Positions 32,801 to 43,096 of a DNA stretch of 64,000 nucleotides are shown piece by piece. The stretch lies in the NCBI RefSeq assembly GCF_023078275.1, contig NC_062980.1:8636783-8700782 (forward strand), written 5' to 3'. Position 1 is the stretch's first letter. Each line of letters begins with the position of its first letter. Under the pieces are notes generated by a model, which searched no databases, was not told where the DNA came from, and saw only the letters and a list, made by a program, of their open reading frames with translations. Source of the stretch: Leguminivora glycinivorella (lineage: Eukaryota; Arthropoda; Insecta; Lepidoptera; Tortricidae). The position numbers and the translations under genes were made by a program.

Positions 32801-34690
32801 ATACATATATTAAAATTTACTATATTGTATTATGTTCTTTTTAGAAATATTTCTTTTTAATTTAATTGAAATAGTCATCACATGGACTTTCAGCGACAAG
32901 ACTTTCATATTTCTTAGAAAACTTTTGTAATGTTTGTACAAGCAATCACCATGGCAACAGAACAAATCATACAACCCAAACAAGTGAATGCCATGACATA
33001 CATAATACATGAGTGGCATTAGGTGATTGCTGCTACAATAAATAACAAATCATTATAAAGGTCAAGGAGTACAGATTTTTAATATTTTAGAACGTATTTG
33101 GCAAATAAAACGAAATTTCTGCACCTGGATGGACTGTGAAACTGTCGAACTCAACAACATATTGAAATATACAGATGTACTCACATTAATATATGCCTAT
33201 GCCTAACGATGGGTCTCCATATGATTCAAGACAAGTCTCATATTTAAATATGTCTCACAAAAGTTTAATATCAATGAACAATCACTTTTCGGGCTATATG
33301 CTGCAGGGCAGAACTAAGTTGCCTAAATGTAATTTTGGTATCAAGGTTCAAGTATCAAGGTTTTTCTAAGTTATTGTACAAATTTCCCTTTTCTTTATTC
33401 TTGTGTCCATAACAAGTATTTTATTTTAGGTCAAACTTTATATTTTTTTAGTCCCTTCCACAAAAAGTGAACCAAACACTTGGATATTGCATGAGCCAAT
33501 AAAAGTTAAAAACCAATACAGGCCTTTGATGTTTTCTCCAAGAATATTACTTAAAGTATATTATGGTGTTGTGGAACTGTTATCCTTTGTTAGCTGCAAT
33601 TTTTTTTTTATTTGCAACATTAGTTACTTACTTCTGCGTAGAGCATTCTGTGCATCATTGGTCATGGCATCTGCTTCGTCCAGGATTATCAACTTTGGTC
33701 CGGCTTTGAAAATTGTTCTAGTGGAGGCGAAACTCAGGATTTGTCCTCGCACAATACCAATGCCTCTGTCATCTGATGCATTCAACTCTAACACCTGGGG
33801 AGGTATCATTGAATCAATTAAAACTTAGTGACTATTAATTTAGCATTAAGTAAATAATAATAGTAGTAATCATTAACTTTTTTTAAGGTATGTAATTTTA
33901 CTATGTTACTACAATAATTAGCCCAGAATTTTTAAAGTCACATCACAACCTCGGCTAGTTTTTAGGTAACTCCAGAGATTCCATTTTATTTATTATTTCA
34001 TAAGGAATTCAGAGAGCTTTAGACATTATCCTCTTTATATTTTTATATTATTCATTAATTAAAATTAAAACTGAATTCTTCAAAGGATTTTAAAGGCCAC
34101 AAGATAAGAACTCTCCCAAAGAAAGCAAAATACGAATATAGAAAATATAATTATACTAAACCACAGACAAATTCTAAGCAGGATTATATTGAAAAAGAAT
34201 AAAATAATATCCCTTGCATTTACGTATGTAATAGATATGGGTTTTTAGGTGAGGATGTGTATTTCGAATTAAACATAAGGTTACAAAAATGTTATACTAA
34301 CCATAGAATTGAACTGCTGAGGAGTATACATTTGTTTGGCACATGCTAGAATAGTAGACGTCTTGCCAGTACCAGGGGGGCCGTAGAACAGCAGATGTGG
34401 TAATTGGTTCTCTTGCATAAACTGGTTGACTGAAAAAAGACAAGAAAACCGTCATTCACTCCGTTGAATACAAGATAACCTTACAAAATTAACTTAGAAA
34501 TACTTACTGGTTTTGATAATATCATCGTGAGATACTAAGTCTTCTAATTTAGACGGACGATATTTTTCAACCCTGTGCAGAAAATATAGAAGACATTAAC
34601 GTGTATTCACAATTTGTTGAAGAAATAATGCCGGTTTATTGAAAGTTGTACTTACCAAGGCAAGTTTTTCGTAGAGTCGCCTTGAGTCAT
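14295..34690 (-). CDS. RFC5: Replication factor C subunit 5 (RFC5; Drosophila RfC3)
   Basis: Coding exons in transcript order are 34690-34656, 34572-34508, 34429-34302, 33794-33632, 28778-28619, 15432-15218, 14802-14725 and 14458-14295. They join without frame error to 335 aa (human protein 340). RFC5 is an AAA+ subunit of the clamp loader that places PCNA on DNA and also takes part in alternative clamp loaders. Visible motifs are Walker A YGPPGTGKT (Lys56), Walker B DEAD (115-118), the SRC arginine-finger motif (157-159), and the family-typical ends LNASDDRG and LIAAFQVARD. Intron 4 (4.8 kb) holds RAB28; intron 5 (13.2 kb) holds nested transposons. Donors of exons 5 (GG|gtcagc) and 6 (AAGA|gtatcc) are weak. 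The gene looks functional. Confidence 0.95.
14930..15190 (+). mobile_element. tRNA-derived SINE in RFC5 intron 6
   Basis: The RNA polymerase III A-box-like tggtgtagtcgg (about 14948-14959) and B box GGTTCGAATCC (15003-15013) are followed by a long non-tRNA body and an A-rich end near 15200. The tRNA part does not fold into a proper cloverleaf and has no mature 3' end, so it is a SINE and not a tRNA gene. Confidence 0.75.
15473..15523 (+). repeat. Left part of a dispersed repeat split by the BEL element
   Basis: aaaaaaccccgactgct ... gattttcatgaaacatgg continues at 26732 (catggctaagaacactcc). The family is the one at 9305-9560. It marks the insertion site of the BEL element. Confidence 0.7.
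16035..16508 (-). pseudogene. BEL/Pao integrase zinc-binding (H2C2) fragment
   Basis: The frame reads through FPFLSDGILRVGGRL, HPIILPKKGHVVELII and LVGILKTKFWI up to an H-x-C-x-x-C zinc motif and LPKGL, the usual start of a BEL integrase. It then falls into unrelated residues and a stop, so the DDE catalytic core is absent. Upstream it is separated from the RNase H part by the hAT element; the two sides join in frame across the 8-bp duplication. Confidence 0.8.
16509..18660. mobile_element. Non-autonomous hAT-type element inside the BEL element
   Basis: A 2152-bp insertion is flanked by the 8-bp duplication ATTACCTC (16501-16508 and 18661-18668). Termini are tagtgttgag and the complement of cccatcacta (tagtgatggg), i.e. 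a short imperfect TIR of the Buster/hAT kind. Both subterminal zones are packed with CCTCA/CTCAT motifs (16525-16630 and 18565-18640), which look like transposase-binding repeats. No transposase ORF is visible; the small ORFs inside are not recognisable. Confidence 0.82.
18669..19130 (-). pseudogene. BEL/Pao RNase H terminal fragment
   Basis: On - the frame carries NRISQIQSNISPGN, GAQNPADCVSRGLTP, ELWFKGPVWL and a following PNEVI. This is the standard end of the BEL RNase H domain and the linker to integrase. The residues before SPHRF are degenerate, and the rest of RNase H plus the RT end is missing at the LINE insertion. Confidence 0.78.
19140..22256 (+). mobile_element. Non-LTR retrotransposon (EEP endonuclease-RT, Jockey/Daphne-like)
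   Basis: Inserted antisense into the BEL element. ORF 19260-21131 starts with an apurinic-type endonuclease (HIFHLNIRSLR, GDTNIDI, near-C-terminal SDHHAV) and runs into reverse transcriptase (EKAPGLDGI, NYRPIAILSV). Shortly after ANNVLS the frame jumps: palm motif A is deleted and the YADD catalytic motif (about 21112) lies in another frame. A further piece, 21422-21988, carries the RT C-terminal region. It ends with AATAAA (about 22231) and a short A run (22247-22255). It is dead as an autonomous element. The clade assignment is a guess from sequence feel. Confidence 0.82.
22312..25524 (-). pseudogene. BEL/Pao gag-protease-RT ORF (interrupted)
   Basis: This 1070-codon ORF starts at 25524 (or Met at 25506). 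The gag part has the DUF1759-type region (LPKLELLSFDGNVKNWP) and several CxxC/H zinc knuckles (about residues 355-430). The retroviral-type aspartic protease shows ALIDPGSMSDYI. RT shows VRPVLDGSAK, VTFGLRPSAF and YMDDLA. An extra A near 22348 shifts the frame just after ARLYDVF; the correct continuation (GLVGPVILYAK to SIDWDE) lies in the next frame and then meets the LINE tail. The three catalytic RT aspartates appear to be present. Confidence 0.88.
26732..26920 (+). repeat. Right part of the split dispersed repeat with (CAGA)n
   Basis: Continues from 15523: ggctaagaacactcccgac, a CAGA microsatellite (26822-26872) and gcgtcgggggttaaaaa. It is inverted relative to 9305-9560. No gene or repeat I recognise lies between 26921 and 27462. 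Confidence 0.7.
27463..27911. mobile_element. hAT-like MITE in RFC5 intron 5
   Basis: A 449-bp element has termini taggcttgtgtcgttc and, on the complement, taggcttgtgccgtttcg. It is flanked by near-identical 8-bp sequences ATACACAC (27455-27462) and ATACACGC (27912-27919). The interior is rich in cgttcg/gaacga and gctcatttagttcag motifs that recur inverted near the other end. No coding capacity. Confidence 0.72.
28285..28425 (+). repeat. Dispersed lepidopteran repeat (LINE/SINE tail)
   Basis: gttggcaacgcgcatgtgac ... gcgggccgtatgcttgtttg ... A-run; related to 1-40 and to the inverted copy at 62640-62750. Lies in RFC5 intron 5 close to exon 5. Confidence 0.55.
29150..29222. repeat. Small inverted repeat (hairpin)
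   Basis: ggtttaccacttttcga at 29158-29174 is followed about 30 bp later by its complement. Probably a very short MITE relic in RFC5 intron 4, 3' of RAB28. Confidence 0.6.
29401..29512 (-). pseudogene. Degenerate tandem copy of the RAB28 last exon
   Basis: The end of RAB28 exon 4 (29581-29690) is repeated 3' of the gene with about 80-85% identity by eye, including the 3' flank ctttatt.taaaacgcag. In the copy a CAA-to-TAA change removes the final Gln of the CaaX box (C-V-L-stop). The 5' part of the exon, with the acceptor and the Pro-rich region, is absent. It is unlikely to be used. Confidence 0.85.
29581..32678 (-). CDS. RAB28: Rab-family small GTPase RAB28
   Basis: Exons in transcript order are 32678-32601, 32320-32144, 31522-31289 and 29781-29581. 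All introns are phase 0 and the product is 229 aa (human 221). RAB28 is an atypical Rab linked in other animals to ciliary and intraflagellar-transport cargo. Evidence: the N-terminus MSDSEEDETQ, P-loop GEPSTGKSSL spanning the first junction, VYDLTNLQSFENL, G4 NKSD (127-130), G5 SAR (157-159), and the C-terminal CaaX box CVLQ. Human RAB28 is farnesylated at a similar CAVQ. Oddities: the G3 motif is DVAGN (66-70) rather than DxxGQ, and switch I is divergent, although a threonine is kept. Exon 2 and the C-terminal linker are very GC-rich. The whole gene lies in RFC5 intron 4 on the same strand, so it must have its own promoter. Confidence 0.92.
29876..30902 (-). mobile_element. 5'-truncated non-LTR retrotransposon with RNase H, in RAB28 intron 3
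   Basis: Bounded by a 13-bp target duplication TATGTGCAGAATT (29863-29875 and 30903-30915) with a T run at 29876-29893 (the poly(A) of a - strand element). ORF 30840-30052 encodes an RNase H domain (VVLTDSKSSIQHL, WIPSHIGLKGNEEADRLA) followed by the usual zinc-finger-like C-terminus (CEVCGTVEDVHHFLMEC). RT and endonuclease are lost by truncation. RNase H of this type is found in I/R1/Outcast-like clades; which one is unknown. Confidence 0.88.
31113..31247. mobile_element. Palindromic MITE, family A, copy 1
   Basis: aagtgcgttttcacattatc at one end is complementary to the other (gatgtgaaaactcactt), with ccgatatcggatcgg in both arms. A closely related copy sits at 50620-50757 in CMTR1. In RAB28 intron 3. 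Confidence 0.8.
31974..32106 (-). pseudogene. Degenerate tandem copy of RAB28 exon 2
   Basis: The 3' two-thirds of exon 2 is repeated immediately downstream in intron 2. Relative to the exon there is a CAG-to-TAG nonsense change near its start, a 2-bp deletion after the codons for Ala-Val-Pro, and loss of the GAT|gtgagc donor. It cannot encode the GTPase. The GC-rich composition is kept, suggesting a fairly recent copy. Confidence 0.87.
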
Positions 34691-35353
34691 TATGAACGAA
34701 ACAATATGCAGCTATATTTGATCACTCTGTTAAATCACTTAAAATTCGAACGAAAATCATATGAGATCACAATAAAACAAACAAAGAAAATCTCTTTAAA
34801 CGTTAAAATCGCGCTCAAATTGCAAAACATTCGCGTCGGTTTGACAATTTAATTGACGTGACATTGACAACCAACTTGTAGTGTTGCTATACTAAATACA
34901 CTAGTTGTGTTTTTTTTTTCTAAAAAAGTAGTAACCAATGCACTACGTGCAAGCACATCACTCGAAACCAAAACATCGAGAATGAGGGCAGAAATCCAAA
35001 CAGAAAACTGATTTGTTAAATTCGCAATAGACCCGATAGCTCGGACATCTGGTATTGGAGATTACTAAAGCGAAATAAACTTAATGGAGACCCTTGTATT
35101 TTTTTATAAGTGCCTATTGTACCTATTGGCAAAGCTGACGGCTGACAGACTTTTCCGATGATAACCACATGGCGGTCAAGGACTGGTTTATATCACTCTA
35201 TGACCTGTTTGTTTACCAACTCCTATACTGTGTATTCCCTTGTAATGTCCAAATGCCTTACCAAGCCCCAACTTTACCTCTCACTGAGAGGTCTGTGTGA
35301 TCCAATTGATCAAAGTTAGATCACAAATAAATTATAAACCAAGTTCCTAGCCT
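34691..35353 (-). promoter_or_regulatory. RFC5 upstream region
   Basis: This 660-bp stretch lies between the RFC5 start codon and the foldback-like element, so it must contain the RFC5 promoter. No TATA box or other clear core motif was found. It holds no coding sequence or repeat I can identify. Confidence 0.3.
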
Positions 35354-35954
35354 TTAGTACCGTTTCGTAACTAAAAATTGTAACCAGCTTCGAAACCGGA
35401 AAAAAAATCCCAATTCGTAACTGGCTTCAAATTGGGACTTTCCCATTACCGATTCGTAACCACGTTTGGTAACCAGCATCGAAACGGGAAAAAGAATCCC
35501 GTGTTGTAACTGGTTACAAAATGAGACTATTTCATTACCGATTCGTAGCCATGGTTGGTAACCAGCTTCCAAACGGGAAAAAATATCCCGTATTGTAACT
35601 AGTTACAAAATGGGATTTTTTTGCCGTCATGAACACATGCTTTAGTCGAATAATGCTGACATTGAGTATTTTTTTAGGGTTCCGTAGTCAACTAGGTTAA
35701 CTAGGAACCCTTATAGTTTCACTCTGTCCGTCTGTCCATATTTACTTCGTCCTAGCTTCGATTTGATAGAATTTCCGACACAGAGAACCTCCTATAGAGT
35801 GGCAGTCTTGTATATTTGGTTCGCGATACGAGTCACCAGTGTTTGGGGTGCGAGGAGCGGGCGGGGAATGTGTTAAGCGCGCTGTGATTGGCCGTTTCAA
35901 GGACGGCGGGCAGTCGCGCCAGATGAAAAGGGACAGAAGTATGACTGTCCCTCT

Positions 35955-38228
35955 TGTCGCGGACTCCCGCGATGTGTACATATTACAACAGGCAACACAT
36001 ATGACAGCTTCAAATTAGTCTATGGTAAGCTAGACGTTTCCTTTTCCTTTTTGATTGCGCCATCTTTATGTCAAAGTTAGTTTGGGAACGTGCGATGTAA
36101 AAGTTATAAAGTGCCTCGTGAAAGCCTCATGCATCTTCCCTTCGGCTCTCCAAAAGCTAAGTATAATATGAATATAAAAGATATAAAAGAGGACGTGTTG
36201 ATCCCACTCATATATTTATTTATACCATGTTTAATACTTGAGTCATGTTTGAATCATGTATCTTATTTGAGACTGAAATATGCTTACCGATCACTGCGAT
36301 TAATGTGTTGAGACTGTTGACTTAATACAGAAAGATGTTCATGAGATTAGTGAGAGAGAATGATATCGTTTGTGCGTGAATTGAGTGTTGCGCACGTTTT
36401 GTTTATGTTACTAGTGAAATATTAAGAATGACTGAAATACCTTGTTGCGACAGGTATGCTTAATCTTTAAGAGGAATTTGAGACCTTACACAGCTAGAGA
36501 CATTATGGCCTGGGCGAGATTGCGCCACATAGAGGAATGTATACTTTGTGAACGAGACTTGTCACCTTACTGTAGCTAGCAGACTTGTTAACTGATTATG
36601 GTTAAGTAGATTAGATGCCTGTGACTAGATCTACTAACAACTTTTATTGTGAATTCCACATGACATGACTTACTTAAGCCTTGAGAAGTTTTACCTGACA
36701 AATGTGCTTCCAGACTAAGCTTCAATGACACATGATACAATGTATTGTTTATTTATGAGTATATAAAGGATGGTTGCGACCAGGTCCTCATGACTATTTA
36801 CTATTTGATGAAATAGCTTATATAGTGAGAAATTGAATTACACAGTTGTAATCATCACATTGATATTTTCATATATACCAATTTATAGATAGATAGAAGA
36901 CAGGAGAAACTGACTTCATAATTAAACATTACTTGCAGATTAAATAGTTCCTACAATATTGACATATTCAGACAATACCAATTCCCAGATGAATAGAGAC
37001 CATGGAGACTGAACTTGAGATTATTAATTTATTACATGTTTGATAAAGTGGTTCTATATGAGATATAATATTATATAGGTAGTTGTGGTCTTAATAAAGT
37101 TATGCCACAGAGAGAAAGATATTGTTTACACATAGTGCGTCTGTCTTGTTTGCGTACCTAGCGTTATAATAAGAAGTCTGAAGTATCTTATTGTGCTTGA
37201 GATACTTACCCCCTTAAGAGTTTGGGGATGAGGCTGCGGCCTGACTGCGGTCAACTTGTATAAGAGGCTGCGGCCTGACTGCGGTCAACCTGTATTAGAG
37301 GCTGAGGCCTATAAGGTGAAAAAGGATGGTTGCGACCAGGTCCTCATGATTATTTACCATTAGAGGCTGAGGCCTATAAAGTGAAAGAGGATTTTATCCT
37401 TGATATAGAGGCTGAGTTGCCTTGACCATGGTCAGTGACGAAATAGAGGGATTACCCTTGGAATATGAGGCTGTGTAGCCTTCTTACGGATATTGAACGA
37501 ATGCGTAACGTTGTGTTACAACCTGTGCAATTACTTATGTGTTGACATACAAATATGATCATATTATGCGTTATAGCCAATCTTAATAAATCCAATATAT
37601 GGATATATCATACCATGTTTTACAAGCCATATTATTATTATTATTTTAAACCCAAATCGGTTCATGCTATGAGCCAGTAACTACACTAACATAATTCTAC
37701 AATATAAATACATTCATATATATCATAATTCTCATATGGATAAGGAATAATAAGGACCAAGTCCTCAGGATTGTTTCCCAATTGATTGAGACAGTAAAAA
37801 CAATAGCAATCATAATACTTCAATATATTCTTGATATTACTATAATAATAATTGTTCATGTTATAAATACATAGGTTGTGTACCTTAGTGACCCATGGTC
37901 ATAAAACTATTTTCTATACAGGTGGTGGCATATAATCCGGTGGAAGCTATCAGCTGTGCTGAGAGCTTATGGGCGAGAGAGCCACCGTGGTCATATCTTC
38001 AGCTCAAGGTATGAATCATTTCCTTCTCAGTGTAACCAACCTCTTATCTCAACAATGTTAGCGAAGCAGATGATGATGATTTGTTATATTACTAAAATGA
38101 TGCACATGTCAGGTCAAAGGTAGAATTGTACCTCATTATTTAGGACTGAAATTGTCCTCATAAACTCACAAGCAAACGAGAGCTCAGGCAAGGAACTCAT
38201 AGAAACGTTTTGTATCAGAGTCGATACA
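35955..38228 (+). repeat. 5' LTR (2274 bp)
   Basis: Starts TG and ends CA. Features include an internal 36-bp direct repeat (aaggatggttgcgaccagg, at 36771 and 37322), a cluster of gaggctgMggcc repeats (37229-37480) and an exon-like cassette (37922-38008). The LTR is several times longer than usual for BEL/Pao. Confidence 0.93.
37922..38008 (+). other. Exon-like cassette inside the LTR
   Basis: An 87-nt segment is bounded by a good acceptor (ttttctatacag) and donor (AAG|gtatga). It is open in the frame starting at its first base (29 codons; VVAYNPVEAISCAE near the start, PPWSYLQLK at the end) and is a multiple of three. It is identical in the 3' LTR (46456-46542). It could be a captured host exon or a splice-modulating part of the element. 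The peptide is not recognised. Confidence 0.4.
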
Positions 38229-40564
38229 AAAATTGGTGGTAGAGTGTCTTGGATATGATTACAAATTTATGAAACTGTTTCACAAATGATTTACCAAATT
38301 TGTACTAAATACAAACTTTAAGAGGTTAAAGGTTGCCCTGTGATCGTTGTGATTCATACAAAGTGCTGCCACCTATTGATTGTGTGTTGTAAACTATAAG
38401 CGTCACCTTACATTTTTGAATTTCCCGCGTAAGGAAATACCATTGAAATCTGCGTGTGATTTATATCTTTGAAACCCTAATTACCTTATAAAACACGTAT
38501 TTGTTCAAAAATCATGAATTTGTAACATAAAAACTAAATAATTATAATATTACGCAATTTATTTTGCGAAAGTGATGTAGACATGTCGATGTCGGCAAAT
38601 TTCATATCGATAATTATTGTACACTATAGCATAAAACAGAATAACGATTATTTCAGATATCGATACTTTAACCAAAAAGAATATTGAAGAAATATTAAAG
38701 ATCAAATAAAACTTAGAAAATAATTAAAATCACATAAAAAATTTACTGTCATTTACATCTTGTGAGTGACAAATTGTTTACAATTTGCACTTGATTGAAA
38801 GTTTATGCTTGCAATTTCAATAGAAAACCAGAGATTTAATAATATAACTGTTTAACTATTCTATATCAAGATTTTGATTCAATGGCGAACATAATGACAC
38901 TTTAGAAATGCTTAAATTTGAGGTTATGATTATCGAGCATACTGCTGTTCGATACGATTCACTTATTTGTTCGCATCAGAAGGATACTACACTTTATTCA
39001 TCACATGTCACTACTGTCATAATTCAGTTGATTAATTATGCTTTTCTTTACGGAGTAATAAATAAATCGAATATTATAAGATACACTTGATGTTTTAATA
39101 AAGATCTTATCGATGATTTCGATAGAAACCCCTTTGAAATGTATTTACAGGTAACTTACCTTGAGTGTAAGCACATGGAATACCGGTATGCAAAAACCGA
39201 TAATTTATCGATATAATTTTATCGACAACCTTGGCCACAGCAAGATGGTGGAGCCGATTACTCCTGTCGAAAAACATTGTGCAACAAGTGGTTTGCGAGT
39301 GAATAATTAAAATAAATATAAAGTTGTGCGGCGAATGGGAAGTGTTGTATTGTGTTTGAAATAAACTATACAAGGTTTAAAGGTGAGTGTTTGTAAATAG
39401 AAACTTTCAAGTTACAGCCTACCAAGTCTGTGTTATTACAACAACTTACTAGTAAACTTTCTTAAAGGATTATTTGCAATTATTTATGTAATATTACGAT
39501 CATTTCTTTGTCTTTATGATTCAAAACCTGTGAGATGAAACGTGAGAGTATATTGATTGAAATTTACATGGCCAAGTTACATATTTGCGAAAAAATACAT
39601 TTTTCCCGGCGACATGACATGTGCATTGTGATTGCGTATTGCGTACGGCGTATGAGGTAACCTTATGAAGAGAATAATTAGAGACGGAACACTAAATACA
39701 TTGTTGGGATAAGGTCATTAAGTAAATTTAAAATGACTATTTATTGAAATCAAAATGAATCCCAACTTATTTCGTGTTCAATTGAAACAGCGTACGAGTG
39801 CTGACGAACGTCGAGTCAGGCGTGAAGACAAAGTATAGGCATAAAGCCGAACGAAGTTCTCGGCTGCCTCCGGCTGCGTGAGGAAATAGAACTCCTTTGG
39901 CCACATATTAGCAGGTATGTAAATATGACTGTTGAATAATATAGTCAATTGCGTTTATGAAAATAAAGAAAATTCTTTCATTAAAGTAAAATCATTGTGA
40001 TAATGATGTTGTTGACGTTTACATCCTAGTGAAACTAGATGGCGCTAAGCTATGATATAACATTTTATTAATTTCATAAAAATAATCAGTGATTGATTAA
40101 TTATAAATAAATGAAGTGATTCAACATTTACTGTATAATGTTTGTTGCCATGATTTTCATCGAATACTCTAGAATATTCTACATTTCTGTGACATTGTCA
40201 CAATTTGAGTGTCGTTAAATCATATATTTGGTAATATAAATATTGAATGTGAACTTAAATGATTAAATATGTGATAAATGTTTATGTACTGATCCTAGCG
40301 ATGAGGATAAGTTATTATTGACAGAGACTATTTAGATTTACACACAATTCAGTTCATCATCATCATTATAGAGGTCAAGTCGTACCATCTATACCTAAAA
40401 TAAAATAAAATAATTAAAAACAAATTCTTATACCTACAATACTTACCTGTCAATTACTCCAAATTATTTATGATTTGCACATTAAATAAAAAACTTATAA
40501 AATGCCTTACTACTTTAATTAAATTTGACATGTTAAGTTGATTTGTCTCAAAATGCGTTTTCAG
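38229..40564 (+). other. Leader region of the LTR element, probably spliced
   Basis: This 2.3 kb has no coding sequence. It contains several TATCGATA/ATCGAT motifs (38600-38660, 39106-39122, 39198-39230), then a segment with caagatggtgg and a consensus donor TAAAG|gtgagtg at 39382. The next good acceptor, gcgttttcag at 40564, lies 18 nt before the gag start codon. A spliced leader joining 39382 to 40565 is inferred. The atcgat motifs resemble DREF sites of insect promoters and may mark an internal promoter. Confidence 0.35.
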
Positions 40565-40582
40565 AATAAAGAAAAGAACACA

Positions 40583-43022
40583 ATGGACATCATATTATTG
40601 AAGCGTCTTAGAACATTTGCCAATAGTATAAAAGAGCATCAAGCGAGAGCATCAGAGCTATGTGCGTGTCGTCCATGGGAAGATAATGAAGTGGAACAAG
40701 CCGCTATCATTGCCTCCAAGTTGCGGTCAATGCTGGGGAAATTTCAGAGTGATCTCTATCAGTATTTTAATACAAGCACTGATCCGAACCCTGATGAGGT
40801 CTCGACCTTAATAGAGATACAATTACAAGGCGAGGAAATTTTAGCTGAACTTAATGCCAGAATACAGTCCATTAAAGAACAAGGCCAAGTTAAGTCCGAC
40901 CCTGTTAAGAATAGAAGTAAGCTACCGGAATTAGAGCTTGTGTCTTTCCATGGCAATGTCCTAGAGTGGACCACAGAACACCCCACTAGAAGCCAAATGC
41001 AAGCGATATTGTTCGAGACGCAAATCACCAATCCTTGCGGGGTGAGGCGGGCGCGCACGGTGCTGCCATTGGTCGTTTCAAATAATGGCGCGCCTTTATG
41101 ATTAGCAGTAGGGATGGGAATGGGACATGTCTATTATAGACAATGGTACCGGTACCAGTACTGTGGTGAATTTGTTTTGCAACAAATTATAATATTATAA
41201 TTAAATTATAATAAGGCCTAGTTACCCTTCGGGTTGGAAGGTCAGATGGCAGTCGCTTTCATAAAACTAGTGCCTACGCCAAATCTTGGTAGTAGTTTCC
41301 AAAGCGGACCCCAGGCTCCCATGAGCCGTGGCGAATGCCGATGCCGGGATAACGCAAGGAGGATGATAATTGTGATAGCATCTCAATAAAAATCATTCTA
41401 GTAACTAATAACTAAACTGTGCATTTTTACTTACGTTTACTAAGTTAAATAACCAACTAAATATTCTAAACTAATCAATGAACTAAATACCACTACAGAC
41501 TCTACAGATTCTAGATAATTATTCACTATTACAAATCTGCTTTCTTTTATATTTCATAAAATGGTAGCACATGGTACGAACGGCAGTACGAAGTTCCCGC
41601 AACAGACATAAACTAACATGGCCCCATGCCTAGTCGTTTACGTGAAAGGGATAGCATATCACATTGTTAACTCGGTAAAGAGGGATGGACGCGCCTCGGC
41701 GCCGCTCAGCACAACCATATTGACCAGTATAAATGAACTCCGCGGACAATAAACAATATTCAACAAAATAATTAATTTGACTTAACTGTGGAATGTTGTT
41801 CCATCTTTTTTACATGTAGAAGTGTTAGAAGACTTGCCACACCACTTTATGCTGTAAGAGACCATTGTTTGCAACCAAAATTGATTATTTAAGATTTTTT
41901 CCCGAGCGGACACGGACACTGTTAGCGGGTCGTATACTTGGGCGCTACTGATCGGTGTCGCACGCGTTCAAACTTTTATAAACCTGATTTGTCGTATGCT
42001 TGGTGACCGCGAGTCGCCCTGTAAGGGCCATCTTGTTGTATTGATCTGTGGAGTGGACCCAATTTTGGGACCAGTTCAGTTCCAACATTGATCAAAGAAA
42101 CTTGAGAGATGTGGATAAGTTTCTTTATCTTAAAGCTTCCTTGAAGGGTGAAGCAAAAATCATAATTGACGGTTTGGAAACCACAAACGAAAATTATAAA
42201 ATAGCCGTAGATACACTTAAAGAAAGATATGGTAATAGAATACAGATTATTGACGCTCATTACTCCTCCCTATACAAAGTTAAGAAAGCGATGAAGCCTC
42301 AAGATTGCAGGAAAACATTAGATGAATTAGAAAGACACCTTAGAGTATTGCAATCCCTAGGAGAAGACACTAATAAGAATAACTTAAGGTTCCTTTTCAT
42401 GGAAAAATTTCCTGAAGATGTGATTTATGAGTTGAAACTGAAGTTGAAAACTGAATCCACAGAAGAGATAAGGAAACAGTTAAACGCTATCATAACGGCA
42501 AAGGAGGATGTTGATAGAATTAATGCAGAGGATAAAAATATAGAACCTACCTTCACCACTGAAACGTTACACGTGAAAATTAATAAAGTTAAGGATAATA
42601 ATAAACATTTGAAGAAATTCACTGGTGAAAGGAAATTTAAAGATAAATATAATATGAAACCTAGAGGGAAACCCATCAAAACCGAAACGGGTACATCAAC
42701 ATTTTCTAGCGTAGACAGAAGGAAGAGACCGTATGAAGCAAATAACGAATCAAGAAATCAATATCCACCTAAAAAGCGAGACAGAAAAGATTGTATATTT
42801 TGTCACGGTGATCATTTCAATGATAGTTGTCCGCGTTTTACAACTTTAGCTGAGAGAAGAGGCAAGTTGTCTGACCGTTGCTTCATATGTTTTAAATATG
42901 GCCATCGACAAAACACCTGCAGAACAACACATGTCTGCCATTATTGTGGGGCAAGAAACCGACATAACAGAGCATTATGCCCTGACAAAGAACTGCAAGA
43001 TACCACGACTACGTCTACTTAA
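40583..43022 (+). pseudogene. BEL/Pao gag of the LTR element, split by a MITE
   Basis: The first part, from ATG 40583 to 40971, encodes a coiled-coil-like N-terminus and LPELELVSFHGNVLEW. The frame resumes after the MITE and its duplicated 8 bp at 42059 (WTQFWDQF...) and runs to a stop at 43020-43022. The second part has DUF1759-like sequence and three CxxC zinc knuckles near its end (CIFCHGDHF, CFICFKYGH, CHYCGARNRH). Apart from the insertion the frame looks intact. The earlier ATG at 40538 precedes the inferred splice acceptor and is probably not used. Confidence 0.82.
40972..42050. mobile_element. hAT-like MITE 2 inside gag
   Basis: This 1079-bp element has CACAGA-type ends and an exact 8-bp duplication GAGTGGAC (40964-40971 and 42051-42058). 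Its subterminal parts resemble the 57752-58268 family (ggtcgtttcaaa, cggacacgg, ggtgaccgcgagtcgccctg). The middle (about 41190-41400) contains a SINE/LINE-tail-like block ending in gataacgcaaggaggatga. No transposase. Confidence 0.85.
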
Positions 43023-43096
43023 CAAAAAATCAAGATAAACAACCATTTTCAAACAACTGTAGTAAACAATTAAACAAAATAAGACATGATAACTTC

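Noticed and set aside
36090..36311. ORF repeated at 44607-44846
   Set aside because: It lies in the LTRs and differs only by the 18-bp indel; duplication reflects the LTR, not a gene.
38229..38260. Primer binding site for a specific tRNA after the 5' LTR
   Set aside because: A tggtggtagagtg stretch follows the LTR by a few bases, but I could not match it securely to a tRNA 3' end.
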